Shown: piece by piece, positions 44,027-52,131 of the stretch
Position numbering within the stretch: the stretch's first letter is position 1
Layout of the letters: each line of letters opens with the position of its first letter
DNA from: Rubellimicrobium roseum
GTDB taxonomy: Bacteria; Pseudomonadota; Alphaproteobacteria; Rhodobacterales; Rhodobacteraceae
Direction of reading: 5' to 3'
Assembly: GCF_006152145.1 (NCBI RefSeq)
Contig: NZ_VDFV01000001.1
Coordinates: forward strand, 310,001 to 374,000
DNA: 64,000 nucleotides
The notes under the pieces: model-generated
What the model saw: the letters and a program-made list of their open reading frames with translations, nothing else
What the model was told of the DNA's origin: nothing
Database searches by the model: none
Translations under genes and position numbers: made by a program

Positions 44027-44056
44027 GATTTGCCTATCGATCAACGGAAGCTTGAT
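44021..44056 (+). promoter_or_regulatory. two adjacent inverted repeats upstream of fdsG, LysR-type operator
   Basis: CGATAGG (44021-44027)-ATTTG-CCTATCG (44033-44039) is followed at once by GATCAA (44038-44043)-CGGAAGC-TTGATC (44051-44056). The second has the T-N11-A geometry of LysR boxes. They overlap the end of the lysR gene and lie about 55-90 nt before the fdsG start. Confidence 0.6.
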
Positions 44057-44110
44057 CTTGATACGGCATGGAAACCGCGTCACACCGTGGCCAGCCAGAC
44101 GGGACGCTTC

Positions 44111-44572
44111 ATGCTCGACACAGCCGACTTCACCGCGCGCCTGCGCGAGATCATCGCGGAACACCTGCCCCTCGAAGGGCCGCTCCTGCCGATCCTTCAC
44201 GCCGTCCAGGCCGAATGGGGCCATGTGCCCGAGGCGGCGGTCCCCGTCATCGCCAACGCGCTGAACCTCGGCCGGGCCGAGGTGCATGGCGTCGTCACCT
44301 TCTACCACGACTTCCGGCACGTCCCCGCCGGCCGCACGGTCGTCAAGGTCTGCGCCGCCGAGGCCTGCCAGGCCCAGGGCGGCCGCGACCTCGTGCAGGC
44401 GACGCTGAAGGCCTTCGGCCTCAAGGACTACGGCACGACCCTCGACGGCAAGGTGACGGTCGAGCCCATCTACTGCCTCGGCCTCTGCGCCTGCGGCCCC
44501 GCCGCGCTGGTGGGCGACCGGCTCCTCGGCCGCGCCACGGCCCAATCCATCGGCGAGGAGGTCCTGTCGTGA
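44111..44572 (+). CDS. fdsG: NAD-dependent formate dehydrogenase gamma subunit (NuoE-like)
   Basis: A 153-residue thioredoxin-like (2Fe-2S) subunit. The four cluster cysteines are in VKVCAAEACQAQGG (about residues 80-85) and YCLGLCACGPAAL (about 121-125). LPILHAVQAEWGHVPEAAV is the helical start of the NuoE/FdsG fold. It relays electrons from FdsA to the FdsB flavin. The ATG at 44111 is preferred over an in-frame TTG at 44030, which would lie inside the operator region. The stop overlaps the fdsB GTG start. Confidence 0.92.
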   Translation: MLDTADFTARLREIIAEHLPLEGPLLPILHAVQAEWGHVPEAAVPVIANALNLGRAEVHGVVTFYHDFRHVPAGRTVVKVCAAEACQAQGGRDLVQATLKAFGLKDYGTTLDGKVTVEPIYCLGLCACGPAALVGDRLLGRATAQSIGEEVLS

Positions 44573-46095
44573 AGATCTACGTCCCCCGCGACGCCGCCGC
44601 CCGCTCGCTTGGCGCCGACAAGGTCGCCAACGCCATCGTTCTGGAAGCCACGAAGCGCGGCGTCACCGTCGAACTCGTCCGCAACGGCTCGCGGGGCATG
44701 GTCTGGCTCGAACCCCTCGTGGAGATCGAGACCGCCCAGGGCCGCACCGCCTTCGGCCCCGTGACCGTAGCCGACGTGCCGGCCCTGCTCGACGCCCCCG
44801 ACACGCATCCCAAGGCCCAGGGCCCGGTCGAGCTGATCCCCTGGTTCGCGAAGCAGACCCGCCTGACCTTCGCCCGCGTCGGCCTCATCGACCCGCTGTC
44901 GCTCTCGGACTACGAGGCCCATGGCGGCCTCGCGGGCCTGCGCCGCGCGCTCGAAATGGATGGCGACGCCCTCATCGACGAGATGAAGCTTTCCGGACTC
45001 CGCGGCCGCGGCGGCGCGGGCTTCCCCACCGGCATCAAGTGGGACACCGTCCGCCTCGCCCAGGCGGACCAGAAATACATCGTCTGCAACGCCGACGAGG
45101 GCGACTCGGGCACCTTCGCCGACCGGATGCTGATGGAGGGCGACCCCTTCACCCTGATCGAGGGCATGGCCATCGCGGGCGTCACCGTCGGCGCGACCAA
45201 AGGCTACGTCTACATCCGCTCCGAGTACCCCGACGCCATCCACCAGATGTCCGAGGCCATCCGCATCGCCCGGATGAACAAGCTGCTCGGGCCGTCCCTC
45301 CTTGGCACCGGCCCCGCCTTCGACATGGAGGTGCGCGTCGGCGCGGGCGCCTATGTCTGCGGCGAGGAGACCTCGCTCCTGAACTCGCTCGAAGGCAAGC
45401 GCGGCACCGTTCGCGCCAAGCCCCCCCTGCCCGCGCTTCAGGGGCTCTTCGGCAAGCCCACCGTCGTCAACAACGTGATCTCCTTGGCCACCGTGCCGTG
45501 GATCTTCGCCAACGGCGCGCAGGCCTACAAGGACTTCGGCCTCGGCCGGTCGCGCGGCACGATCCCGCTCCAGATCGCCGGCAACGTGAAATTCGGCGGC
45601 CTGTTCGAAACCGCCTTCGGCATGTCCCTGGGCGAGATCGTCAACGACATCGCCGGCGGCACCGCGACAGGTCGCCCCGTCAAGGCCGTGCAGGTCGGCG
45701 GTCCCCTCGGCGCCTACTTCCCGGTCTCCAAGTTCGCGACCCCCTTCGGCTACGAGGAGTTCGACGGACAGGGCGGCCTCATCGGGCACGCCGGGATCGT
45801 GGTCTTCGACGACTCGGTGGACATGCTCCAGCAGGCCCGCTTCGCCATGGAGTTCTGCGCCGTCGAATCCTGCGGCAAGTGCACTCCCTGCCGCATCGGC
45901 GCGGTACGCGGCGTGGAGACGCTGGACCGCATCGCCCAGGGCGACGCGGCGGCGATGCCGCTCCTCGTGGACCTCTGCGACACGATGCGGGATGGATCGC
46001 TCTGCGCCCTTGGCGGGTTCACCCCGTATCCGGTGATGTCGGCCGTGACCCAGTTCCCGGACGACTTCGCCCGGCTGCGCGAGGCCGCGGAATGA
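44569..46095 (+). CDS. fdsB: NAD-dependent formate dehydrogenase beta subunit (NuoF-like)
   Basis: A 508-residue FMN and (4Fe-4S) protein. After an N-terminal thioredoxin-like domain come SGLRGRGGAGFPTGIKW (about residue 141, NADH/FMN site), CNADEGDSGTFADRMLMEG, GAGAYVCGEETSLLNSLEGK and the cluster motif ESCGKCTPCRIGAVRG with the fourth Cys in SLCALGG. This is the site where electrons from formate reduce NAD. GTG start, GTGA overlap with fdsG. Confidence 0.95.
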   Translation: MKIYVPRDAAARSLGADKVANAIVLEATKRGVTVELVRNGSRGMVWLEPLVEIETAQGRTAFGPVTVADVPALLDAPDTHPKAQGPVELIPWFAKQTRLTFARVGLIDPLSLSDYEAHGGLAGLRRALEMDGDALIDEMKLSGLRGRGGAGFPTGIKWDTVRLAQADQKYIVCNADEGDSGTFADRMLMEGDPFTLIEGMAIAGVTVGATKGYVYIRSEYPDAIHQMSEAIRIARMNKLLGPSLLGTGPAFDMEVRVGAGAYVCGEETSLLNSLEGKRGTVRAKPPLPALQGLFGKPTVVNNVISLATVPWIFANGAQAYKDFGLGRSRGTIPLQIAGNVKFGGLFETAFGMSLGEIVNDIAGGTATGRPVKAVQVGGPLGAYFPVSKFATPFGYEEFDGQGGLIGHAGIVVFDDSVDMLQQARFAMEFCAVESCGKCTPCRIGAVRGVETLDRIAQGDAAAMPLLVDLCDTMRDGSLCALGGFTPYPVMSAVTQFPDDFARLREAAE

Positions 46096-46102
46096 TCCAC
46101 CC

Positions 46103-46154
46103 GGTGTTGCGCGAATCGACCGACCACCGCGCGGTGGTCGAAGGAACCGTTAAC
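46103..46154 (+). repeat. copy B of a 52-bp interspersed element, with a 20-bp perfect palindrome
   Basis: 43 of 52 bases match 23447-23498 with no gaps. This copy contains the perfect palindrome CGACCACCGC/GCGGTGGTCG (46121-46140); in copy A the right arm is kept but the left arm is degraded. It ends in GTTAAC, 53 nt before the fdsA ATG. It lies in the 112-bp fdsB-fdsA gap, inside what is normally a single operon. Confidence 0.65.
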
Positions 46155-46207
46155 TCTTTCGTGCGAATCTCGATTCAAACGGCAACCCATCAGCAGGAGG
46201 CGCAGCC

Positions 46208-49132
46208 ATGAAGGACTTCATCATCCCCGGCCTCGACGGCGCCCCGGCCTTCTCCGACCGCGACTACGGCACGCCCGAAAGCCGCTCGCAGAAGATGGTG
46301 ACGCTGACCATCGACGGCTTCGAGGTCTCGGTGCCCGAGGGCACGTCGGTCATGCGGGCCTCCAACACGCTCGGCATCTCGATCCCCAAGCTCTGCGCCA
46401 CCGACAACATGGAGGCCTGGGGCTCCTGCCGCCTCTGCGCCGTGGAGATCGAGGGGCGCCGCGGCACCCCCGCCTCCTGCACGACGCCCGTCGCCCCCGG
46501 CATGGTCGTCCACACCCAGAGCGAGAAGATCCGCAAGCTCCGCAAGGGCGTGATGGAGCTCTACATCTCGGACCACCCGCTCGACTGCCTGACCTGCGCG
46601 GCCAACGGCGACTGCGAGCTTCAGGACATGGCCGGGGCCGTGGGCCTGCGCGACGTCCGCTACGAGGCGCCCCAGGGCGCGCCCGGCGTCGCCAACCACT
46701 TCCTGCGGCGCGAATCGGACGGAACGGCCAACCCGCAATGGCTGCCCAAGGACGACTCGAACCCCTACTTCACCTATGACCCGGCCAAGTGCATCGTCTG
46801 CTCGCGCTGCGTCCGCGCCTGCGAGGAGGTGCAGGGCACCTTCGCCCTGACGATCGAGGGGCGCGGCTTCGACTCCCGCGTCTCGGCCGGCATGGCGGGC
46901 GACTCGTTCCTGTCCTCGGACTGCGTGTCCTGCGGCGCCTGCGTCCAGGCCTGCCCGACCGCGACCTTGCAGGAGAAGTCGGTCATCGAGATCGGCACCC
47001 CCGACCGCAAGGTGGTCACGACCTGCGCCTATTGCGGCGTCGGCTGCTCCTTCGAAGCCGAGATGCGCGGCGACACCGTCGTTCGCATGACGCCCTGGAA
47101 GCACGGCAAGGCCAACCGGGGCCATTCCTGCGTCAAGGGCCGCTTCGCCTGGGGCTACGCGACCCATAACGACCGCATCCTGCACCCGATGATCCGCGAG
47201 TCGATCAACGACCCGTGGGAGGTCGTGACCTGGGACGAAGCGATCACCTTCGCCGCGACCAAGCTGCGCGACATCCAGGCCAAGCACGGCCGGCGCGCCA
47301 TCGGCGGCATCACTTCGTCGCGCTGCACCAACGAGGAGACCTTCCTCGTCCAGAAGATGATCCGCTCGGTTTTCGGCAACAACAACACCGACACCTGCGC
47401 GCGCGTCTGCCACTCGCCCACCGGCTACGGCCTGGGTCGCGCCTTCGGCACCTCGGCCGGCACGCAGGATTTTGACAGCGTCGAGCACACGGACGTCGTC
47501 ATCGTCATCGGCGCGAACCCGACGGACGGCCACCCCGTCTTCGCCTCCCGCCTCAAGAAACGGCTGCGCCAGGGCGCCAAGCTCATCGTCATCGACCCGC
47601 GCCGCACCGACCTCGTGCGTTCCCCGCACATCGAGGCCGCGCATCACCTGCCGCTGCGCCCCGGCACCAACGTGGCGGTCGTCACGGCGCTCGCGCATGT
47701 GATCGTGACCGAGGGCCTCTACGACGAAGCCTTCATCCGCGAGCGCTGCGACTGGGACGAGTTCCAGCACTACGCCGAGTTCGTGTCGGACGCCCGCCAC
47801 TCGCCCGAGGCCATCGCGATGCTCACGGGCGTGGACCCGAACGAGCTTCGCGCGGCGGCCCGCCTCTTCGCCAAGGGCGGCAACGGGGCGATCTACTACG
47901 GCCTGGGCGTGACCGAGCACAGCCAGGGCTCCACGACCGTCATGGGCATCGCCAACCTCGCCATGCTGACGGGGAACATTGGGCGTCCGGGCGTGGGCGT
48001 GAATCCGCTGCGCGGCCAGAATAACGTGCAGGGCAGCTGCGACATGGGTAGCTTCCCGCACGAGCTGCCCGGCTACCGGCATGTGAGCCAGGACGCGACC
48101 CGCGAGATCTTCGAGAAGCTCTGGGGCTCGGTGCTCGACAAGGAGCCGGGCCTGCGCATCCCGAACATGCTGGATGCGGCCGTCGAGGGCACCTTCAAGG
48201 GCCTCTACGTCCAGGGCGAGGACATCCTCCAGTCCGACCCCGACACCAGGCACGTCTCGGCCGGCCTTGCCGCGATGGACTGCGTGATCGTGCAGGACCT
48301 TTTCCTGAACGAGACGGCGAACTACGCCCACGTCTTCCTGCCGGGCTCGACCTTCCTTGAAAAGGACGGGACCTTCACCAACGCCGAGCGCCGCATCAAC
48401 CGCGTCCGCCGGGTGATGATGCCCAAGAACGGCTACGCCGACTGGGAAGTGACGATGCTGCTCGCGAATGCCATGGGCGCGGGCTGGACCTACACCCACC
48501 CGTCGCAGGTCATGGACGAGATCGCGGCGACCACGCCCTCCTTCGCGGGCGTCTCCTACGAGATGCTGGAGGAGAAGGGATCGGTCCAGTGGCCCTGCAA
48601 CGAGCTGCACCCCGAGGGCACGCCGATCATGCACGTGGACGGATTTGTGCGCGGCAAGGGGCGCTTCATCGTGACCGAGTACGTGGCCACCGATGAACGG
48701 ACCGGCCCGCGCTTCCCGCTGCTGCTGACGACGGGCCGCATCCTGTCCCAGTACAACGTGGGCGCGCAGACCCGGCGGACGGCCAACGTGGTCTGGCACG
48801 ACCAGGACGTGCTGGAGATCCACCCCCACGACGCCGAGGTGCGGGGAATCAAGGAAGGCGACTGGGTCCGCCTCGCCTCGCGCGCGGGCGAGACGTCGCT
48901 TCGCGCGTTGTTGACCGACCGGGTCAGCCCCGGCGTGGTGTACACCACTTTCCACCACCCGGACACGCAGGCTAACGTTATCACCACGGACTTTTCGGAC
49001 TGGGCGACGAACTGCCCGGAATACAAGGTGACGGCGGTGCAGGTGGCGCTGACCAACGGCCCCTCGGACTGGCAGGAGGACTATGCGCAGCGTGCCGAGC
49101 GATCCCGCCGGGTCCTCCCGGCAGCGGAGTGA
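46208..49132 (+). CDS. fdsA: NAD-dependent formate dehydrogenase alpha subunit (molybdopterin)
   Basis: A 974-residue catalytic subunit. NuoG-like N-terminus: (2Fe-2S) in CATDNMEAWGSCRLCAVEIE with the fourth Cys in ASCTTPV, then HPLDCLTCAANGDCELQ. Two (4Fe-4S) follow in KCIVCSRCVRACEEVQG and CVSCGACVQACPTATL, and another in CAYCGVGCSFEAEMRG. The Mo-bis-MGD domain has the Mo-ligand Cys followed by His in CARVCHSPTGYG (Cys about residue 401; Cys, not selenocysteine). It oxidises formate to CO2. GCAGGAGG precedes the ATG. It is 112 bp after fdsB, an unusually wide gap in this operon. Confidence 0.96.
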   Translation: MKDFIIPGLDGAPAFSDRDYGTPESRSQKMVTLTIDGFEVSVPEGTSVMRASNTLGISIPKLCATDNMEAWGSCRLCAVEIEGRRGTPASCTTPVAPGMVVHTQSEKIRKLRKGVMELYISDHPLDCLTCAANGDCELQDMAGAVGLRDVRYEAPQGAPGVANHFLRRESDGTANPQWLPKDDSNPYFTYDPAKCIVCSRCVRACEEVQGTFALTIEGRGFDSRVSAGMAGDSFLSSDCVSCGACVQACPTATLQEKSVIEIGTPDRKVVTTCAYCGVGCSFEAEMRGDTVVRMTPWKHGKANRGHSCVKGRFAWGYATHNDRILHPMIRESINDPWEVVTWDEAITFAATKLRDIQAKHGRRAIGGITSSRCTNEETFLVQKMIRSVFGNNNTDTCARVCHSPTGYGLGRAFGTSAGTQDFDSVEHTDVVIVIGANPTDGHPVFASRLKKRLRQGAKLIVIDPRRTDLVRSPHIEAAHHLPLRPGTNVAVVTALAHVIVTEGLYDEAFIRERCDWDEFQHYAEFVSDARHSPEAIAMLTGVDPNELRAAARLFAKGGNGAIYYGLGVTEHSQGSTTVMGIANLAMLTGNIGRPGVGVNPLRGQNNVQGSCDMGSFPHELPGYRHVSQDATREIFEKLWGSVLDKEPGLRIPNMLDAAVEGTFKGLYVQGEDILQSDPDTRHVSAGLAAMDCVIVQDLFLNETANYAHVFLPGSTFLEKDGTFTNAERRINRVRRVMMPKNGYADWEVTMLLANAMGAGWTYTHPSQVMDEIAATTPSFAGVSYEMLEEKGSVQWPCNELHPEGTPIMHVDGFVRGKGRFIVTEYVATDERTGPRFPLLLTTGRILSQYNVGAQTRRTANVVWHDQDVLEIHPHDAEVRGIKEGDWVRLASRAGETSLRALLTDRVSPGVVYTTFHHPDTQANVITTDFSDWATNCPEYKVTAVQVALTNGPSDWQEDYAQRAERSRRVLPAAE

Positions 49133-49151
49133 CGGAGAGGTGATCTCCGGC

Positions 49152-49988
49152 ATGATCCCGGCCTCGGCACCGACCGCGCGCGTGCGCGCGGTCACGCCCG
49201 GGGGCTTCGACTCGGGCCGCACGCTGCCCGAGGAAACGCCGGTGGCGCTGGTCTACAACGGCGGCACGCAGGCCGTGATGATGGCCACGCCCGCCGACAT
49301 CGAGGACTTCGCGCTGGGCTTCACGCTGACCGAAGGCATCGCGCCGCGTCACGCTCTCCCCGATGTCGAGGTGGTGGCCCACGCCACACCCTCGGGCCCC
49401 GGGCTCGAAGCGCGGATGTGGCTCCCGCCCGAGGCCGAGATGGCGCTGCGCGCGCGCAGGCGCGCCAGCGTCGGCCCCGTGGGCTGCGGCCTTTGCGGCA
49501 TCGACTCGCTGGGTCAGGCGCTCCGCCCCCTGCCCGTCCTGCCCGAAGCCTATGCCGCCCTGACCGTCGCCGACATGAAGTTTGCTCTGGGCGAGCTGCG
49601 TGACTGGCAGCCGCTCCACGACGAGACCCGCGCCGTCCACGCCGCCGGCTTCTGGCAACCGGGTCAGGGCATCCTGCTGGCGCGCGAGGACGTGGGCCGG
49701 CACAACGCGCTCGACAAGCTGATCGGGGCGCTGGCGCGGGCCAACATCGACCCGGCACTGGGCGCCATCGCGCTGACCTCGCGCCTGTCGGTGGAGATGA
49801 TCCAGAAGACGGTCATGGCCGGCTGCCCGATCCTCCTCGCCGTCTCGGCCCCGACCGCGCGCGCGGTGCGGATCGCCGACGGGGCGAACCTTACCCTTGC
49901 TTCCACGTCACGCGGGGAGGTGCAGGTCTTCACCCATCCCCGCCGCATCCTCACACGTCGCCGGGAGGGGCCCCGCTTTGGCCGCTGA
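49152..49988 (+). CDS. fdhD: FdhD/FdsC-type sulfur carrier for formate dehydrogenase
   Basis: A 278-residue FdhD-family protein that transfers sulfur to and stabilises the bis-MGD cofactor of FdsA. It has TLPEETPVALVYNGGTQAVM, the conserved Cys loop VGPVGCGLCGIDSL, and REDVGRHNALDKLIGAL. The ATG at 49152 follows GGAGAGG by about 11 nt and gives a usual length. An ATG at 49083 inside fdsA and a GTG at 49140 are alternatives. It overlaps fdsD. Confidence 0.92.
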   Translation: MIPASAPTARVRAVTPGGFDSGRTLPEETPVALVYNGGTQAVMMATPADIEDFALGFTLTEGIAPRHALPDVEVVAHATPSGPGLEARMWLPPEAEMALRARRRASVGPVGCGLCGIDSLGQALRPLPVLPEAYAALTVADMKFALGELRDWQPLHDETRAVHAAGFWQPGQGILLAREDVGRHNALDKLIGALARANIDPALGAIALTSRLSVEMIQKTVMAGCPILLAVSAPTARAVRIADGANLTLASTSRGEVQVFTHPRRILTRRREGPRFGR

Positions 49989-50199
49989 CATTCAGAAACT
50001 GGTCCGCATGGCGAACCAGATCGCTACCTTCTTCGCCTCCCAACCGGGCGACACCCAAGCTGCCGAGGTTGCGGGGCACCTCAAGTCCTTCTGGGAACCG
50101 CGCATGCTCCAAGCGCTCTACGCCCATGTAGACGCAGGCGGCGAAGGGCTCTCGCCCCTGGTCCTGCAGGCCGTGGGCCGACTGCGTCAGCCAGCCTGA
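49978..50199 (+). CDS. fdsD: Formate dehydrogenase delta subunit
   Basis: A 73-residue FdsD. LVRMANQIATFFASQPGD and FWEPRMLQALYAHVDAGGEG are the family signature. It associates with the FdsGBA complex and is needed for activity in related bacteria. TTG start at 49978 after GGGAGGGG, overlapping the fdhD stop by 11 bp. The stop overlaps that of the convergent PAP2 gene. Confidence 0.9.
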   Translation: MAADIQKLVRMANQIATFFASQPGDTQAAEVAGHLKSFWEPRMLQALYAHVDAGGEGLSPLVLQAVGRLRQPA

Positions 50200-50786
50200 G
50201 GAGCGTTCGTCGTCAGCGGCTCGCCCAGCCGGGACCAGACCTCGTCGACCACCGCCTCGGCGGCCAGTCCCACCAAGGCGCCCGCAGTGACATCCGAGGG
50301 ATAATGCGCGCAGCGGGGAATCTGGGCGAGCCCGATGGCCGCCGCTGCGCCATAAAGGGGAAGGCGGGCTTCGGGGAACACCCGGGCCACCGCGCGCGCC
50401 GCCGCGACCGCATCGGCCGTGTGCCCTGAAGGGAAGGAGTTGTAGGGCCCCTCGTTCGGCCCTAGCAGACCCCTTTCATAGCGGCCCTCGTCGGCCAGCA
50501 CGTGGGGCCGGGTGCGAACGACGATGGCCTTGGCCACGCTCTTGATGGCTGTGGCGAGCGCGACGGAGGCGAAGAGCCGTCCTCCGGCCTCCGCGACCGA
50601 CCGCTGGCAGCCCGCAAGCCCGCCCGCGAGCATCAGCGCGCCCAGCGTCAGCATCGGCGGCTGGTCTGCGATTTCGCTCAGGTGCCCGAGAGCTTGGGTG
50701 ACGGGATGGTGCCGGACCTCGGCAGCCTTGTGGGCTACGGCGATGTCGGCCTCCTCGACGGTTTCGATGGCGCTCTCCAGAGACAT
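50187..50786 (-). CDS. PAP2-family phosphatase
   Basis: A 199-residue phosphatidic-acid-phosphatase/haloperoxidase-fold protein with the three catalytic motifs KAIVVRTRPH, NSFPSGHTADA and RCAHYPSDVTAGALVG (phosphate-binding Arg/Lys, catalytic His). Hydrophobic helices suggest membrane attachment. It could dephosphorylate phosphatidic acid or undecaprenyl pyrophosphate; specificity is not determined. Confidence 0.87.
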   Translation of the reverse strand: MSLESAIETVEEADIAVAHKAAEVRHHPVTQALGHLSEIADQPPMLTLGALMLAGGLAGCQRSVAEAGGRLFASVALATAIKSVAKAIVVRTRPHVLADEGRYERGLLGPNEGPYNSFPSGHTADAVAAARAVARVFPEARLPLYGAAAAIGLAQIPRCAHYPSDVTAGALVGLAAEAVVDEVWSRLGEPLTTNAPQAG

Positions 50787-50840
50787 ACCTCCCGAACGCG
50801 GCCGCGCGTCAAAGGTTGCGCTTGACGCAGGGGCCAGGCG

Positions 50841-51677
50841 TCACAGGGCCCGCGCGCCCAGCCAGCGAGCCCAACTCGCCTCCGAGCCCGCGAAGGCGTT
50901 CACGTCCACAGGCCCCTGCACGCCCGGAACGAGGCCGGTCCCGGAATACTGCCAGAACGTCCAATCCTCGTCCGGATAGGCTTCGGACGGATGCCGGGTG
51001 ACGGCACGCAGCCACATTTCGGCGCCTTGGAGCTTCCAGAGCTCGTTACGTTCCCAGAAGTCAGGAGTGGTGTAGATGATGGGGGTCTGGTCGAAGTGCC
51101 GGCCGACGGTGTTGAGCCAGGTCTGCACCTCGGTGCGCACGACCTCGGGCGCGGGGCGGTAGGTGGCGCAGGTCGGCGACGCCGTGTTCCATTCGAGGTC
51201 GAGCACGGGCGGCATCGCACCACGCTCCTTGGGCACGTTGGCGATGAACCAGGCGGCCTGGGTCGAGGCAGGGCCGCACCAGTAGTGGAAATGGTAGGCG
51301 CCCCGCGCCACGCCGGCCTCGCCCGCGGCGCGCCAATGGGCGGCGAAGGCCGGATCGACGCGGTCACCGCCCTCGGTAGCCTTGATGAAGGCGAAGCTCA
51401 CGCCGTTTGCTCGGGCCATGGGCCAATCGATGGCGGTCTGGTAGCGCGACACGTCGATGCCGTGGACGGGGTGGAACATGGGCGACAGCCCCTTCCACTC
51501 CACGGGATGGGCGTCACCGAAGCGGGGGAGTTGGGGCGCGCCGAACCGGGGCCCGATGACCGAAGCAGCGGAACTGCTCTGCTCCATCTGAGCGGCCCGC
51601 GGGCCGCCCCCACAGGCCGCCAGCACAAGAAGGGCCGCGAGCCCCAGGCCTCTAACCAGTCCGGACGACGTCCGCAT
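50841..51677 (-). CDS. GH25 lysozyme-like lipoprotein
   Basis: A 278-residue protein with a lipobox-like signal sequence (LAALLVLAACGGG, Cys near residue 22) and a glycoside hydrolase family 25 domain: HPVHGIDVSRYQTAIDW (catalytic Asp), SFAFIKATEGGDRVDP, AYHFHYW and VLDLEWNTA (catalytic Glu). It is probably a muramidase anchored in the envelope. The start at 51677 gives the signal peptide. It stands alone next to the sugar cluster. Confidence 0.9.
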   Translation of the reverse strand: MRTSSGLVRGLGLAALLVLAACGGGPRAAQMEQSSSAASVIGPRFGAPQLPRFGDAHPVEWKGLSPMFHPVHGIDVSRYQTAIDWPMARANGVSFAFIKATEGGDRVDPAFAAHWRAAGEAGVARGAYHFHYWCGPASTQAAWFIANVPKERGAMPPVLDLEWNTASPTCATYRPAPEVVRTEVQTWLNTVGRHFDQTPIIYTTPDFWERNELWKLQGAEMWLRAVTRHPSEAYPDEDWTFWQYSGTGLVPGVQGPVDVNAFAGSEASWARWLGARAL

Positions 51678-51813
51678 CTCCGAATCCCCCTGTCCCCAAC
51701 CATGGCGCGTCTTGGCCGACGCGTCTTCTCCCGCCAGTCTGCGGCGCGATCCGGGCCCAAGCAAGGCGGATGAAGGGCACCCGGAGGTGCGGGACGAAGC
51801 CCATCCCGCAGGC

Positions 51814-52131
51814 TCAGTCCATGTGGAACTGCTGCGGCAGGAGAAAGGGAAAGCTTGTGGCCGGGTCGATCTCGACCTTCATGATCGGGGCCATCCACTC
51901 GGCCCAGCGGGCGTTCACCGGATCGGCGGCGATCGCCTTCTGCAACGCCGCAAGGTCGTCGCACTCGAAGGTGCCGAACAGCGTCAGCCCGTGCCGGAAG
52001 ATGTTGTAGTTGCGGAAGCCCGCTTTCCGCAGCGCCTCGGTCATCTCGGGCCAGATCGCGTCGTGCCGGCGCTTGTACTCCTCCTCGTAGCCCGGCCGGA
52101 CCTCGAGCACCCAGGCGTAGCTGGCCATCAT
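51814..52131 (-). CDS. L-rhamnose mutarotase-family protein (RhaM/DUF718)
   Basis: A 105-residue protein: SYAWVLEVRPGYEEEYKRRHD, NYNIFRHGLTLFGTFEC and WAEWMAPIM, the RhaM fold with conserved His/Tyr residues. RhaM interconverts alpha and beta L-rhamnose or related sugars. It is the last gene of the ten-gene cluster; its ATG (52131) overlaps the preceding stop (ATGATG). The true substrate may differ from rhamnose. Confidence 0.88.
   Translation of the reverse strand: MMASYAWVLEVRPGYEEEYKRRHDAIWPEMTEALRKAGFRNYNIFRHGLTLFGTFECDDLAALQKAIAADPVNARWAEWMAPIMKVEIDPATSFPFLLPQQFHMD

Noticed and set aside
44030-44110. Earlier TTG start for fdsG at 44030
   Set aside because: It falls inside the inverted repeats of the operator and adds residues not seen in FdsG/NuoE N-termini; the ATG at 44111 fits better.
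47394-47410. Selenocysteine codon in FdsA
   Set aside because: The metal-ligand position is a normal Cys codon (TGC) and there is no in-frame TGA.
46190-49222. 1010-codon minus-strand open frame across fdsA
   Set aside because: Exactly antisense to a well-defined formate dehydrogenase gene; composition (Val/Gly/His/Asp/Arg-rich) is that of a shadow frame.
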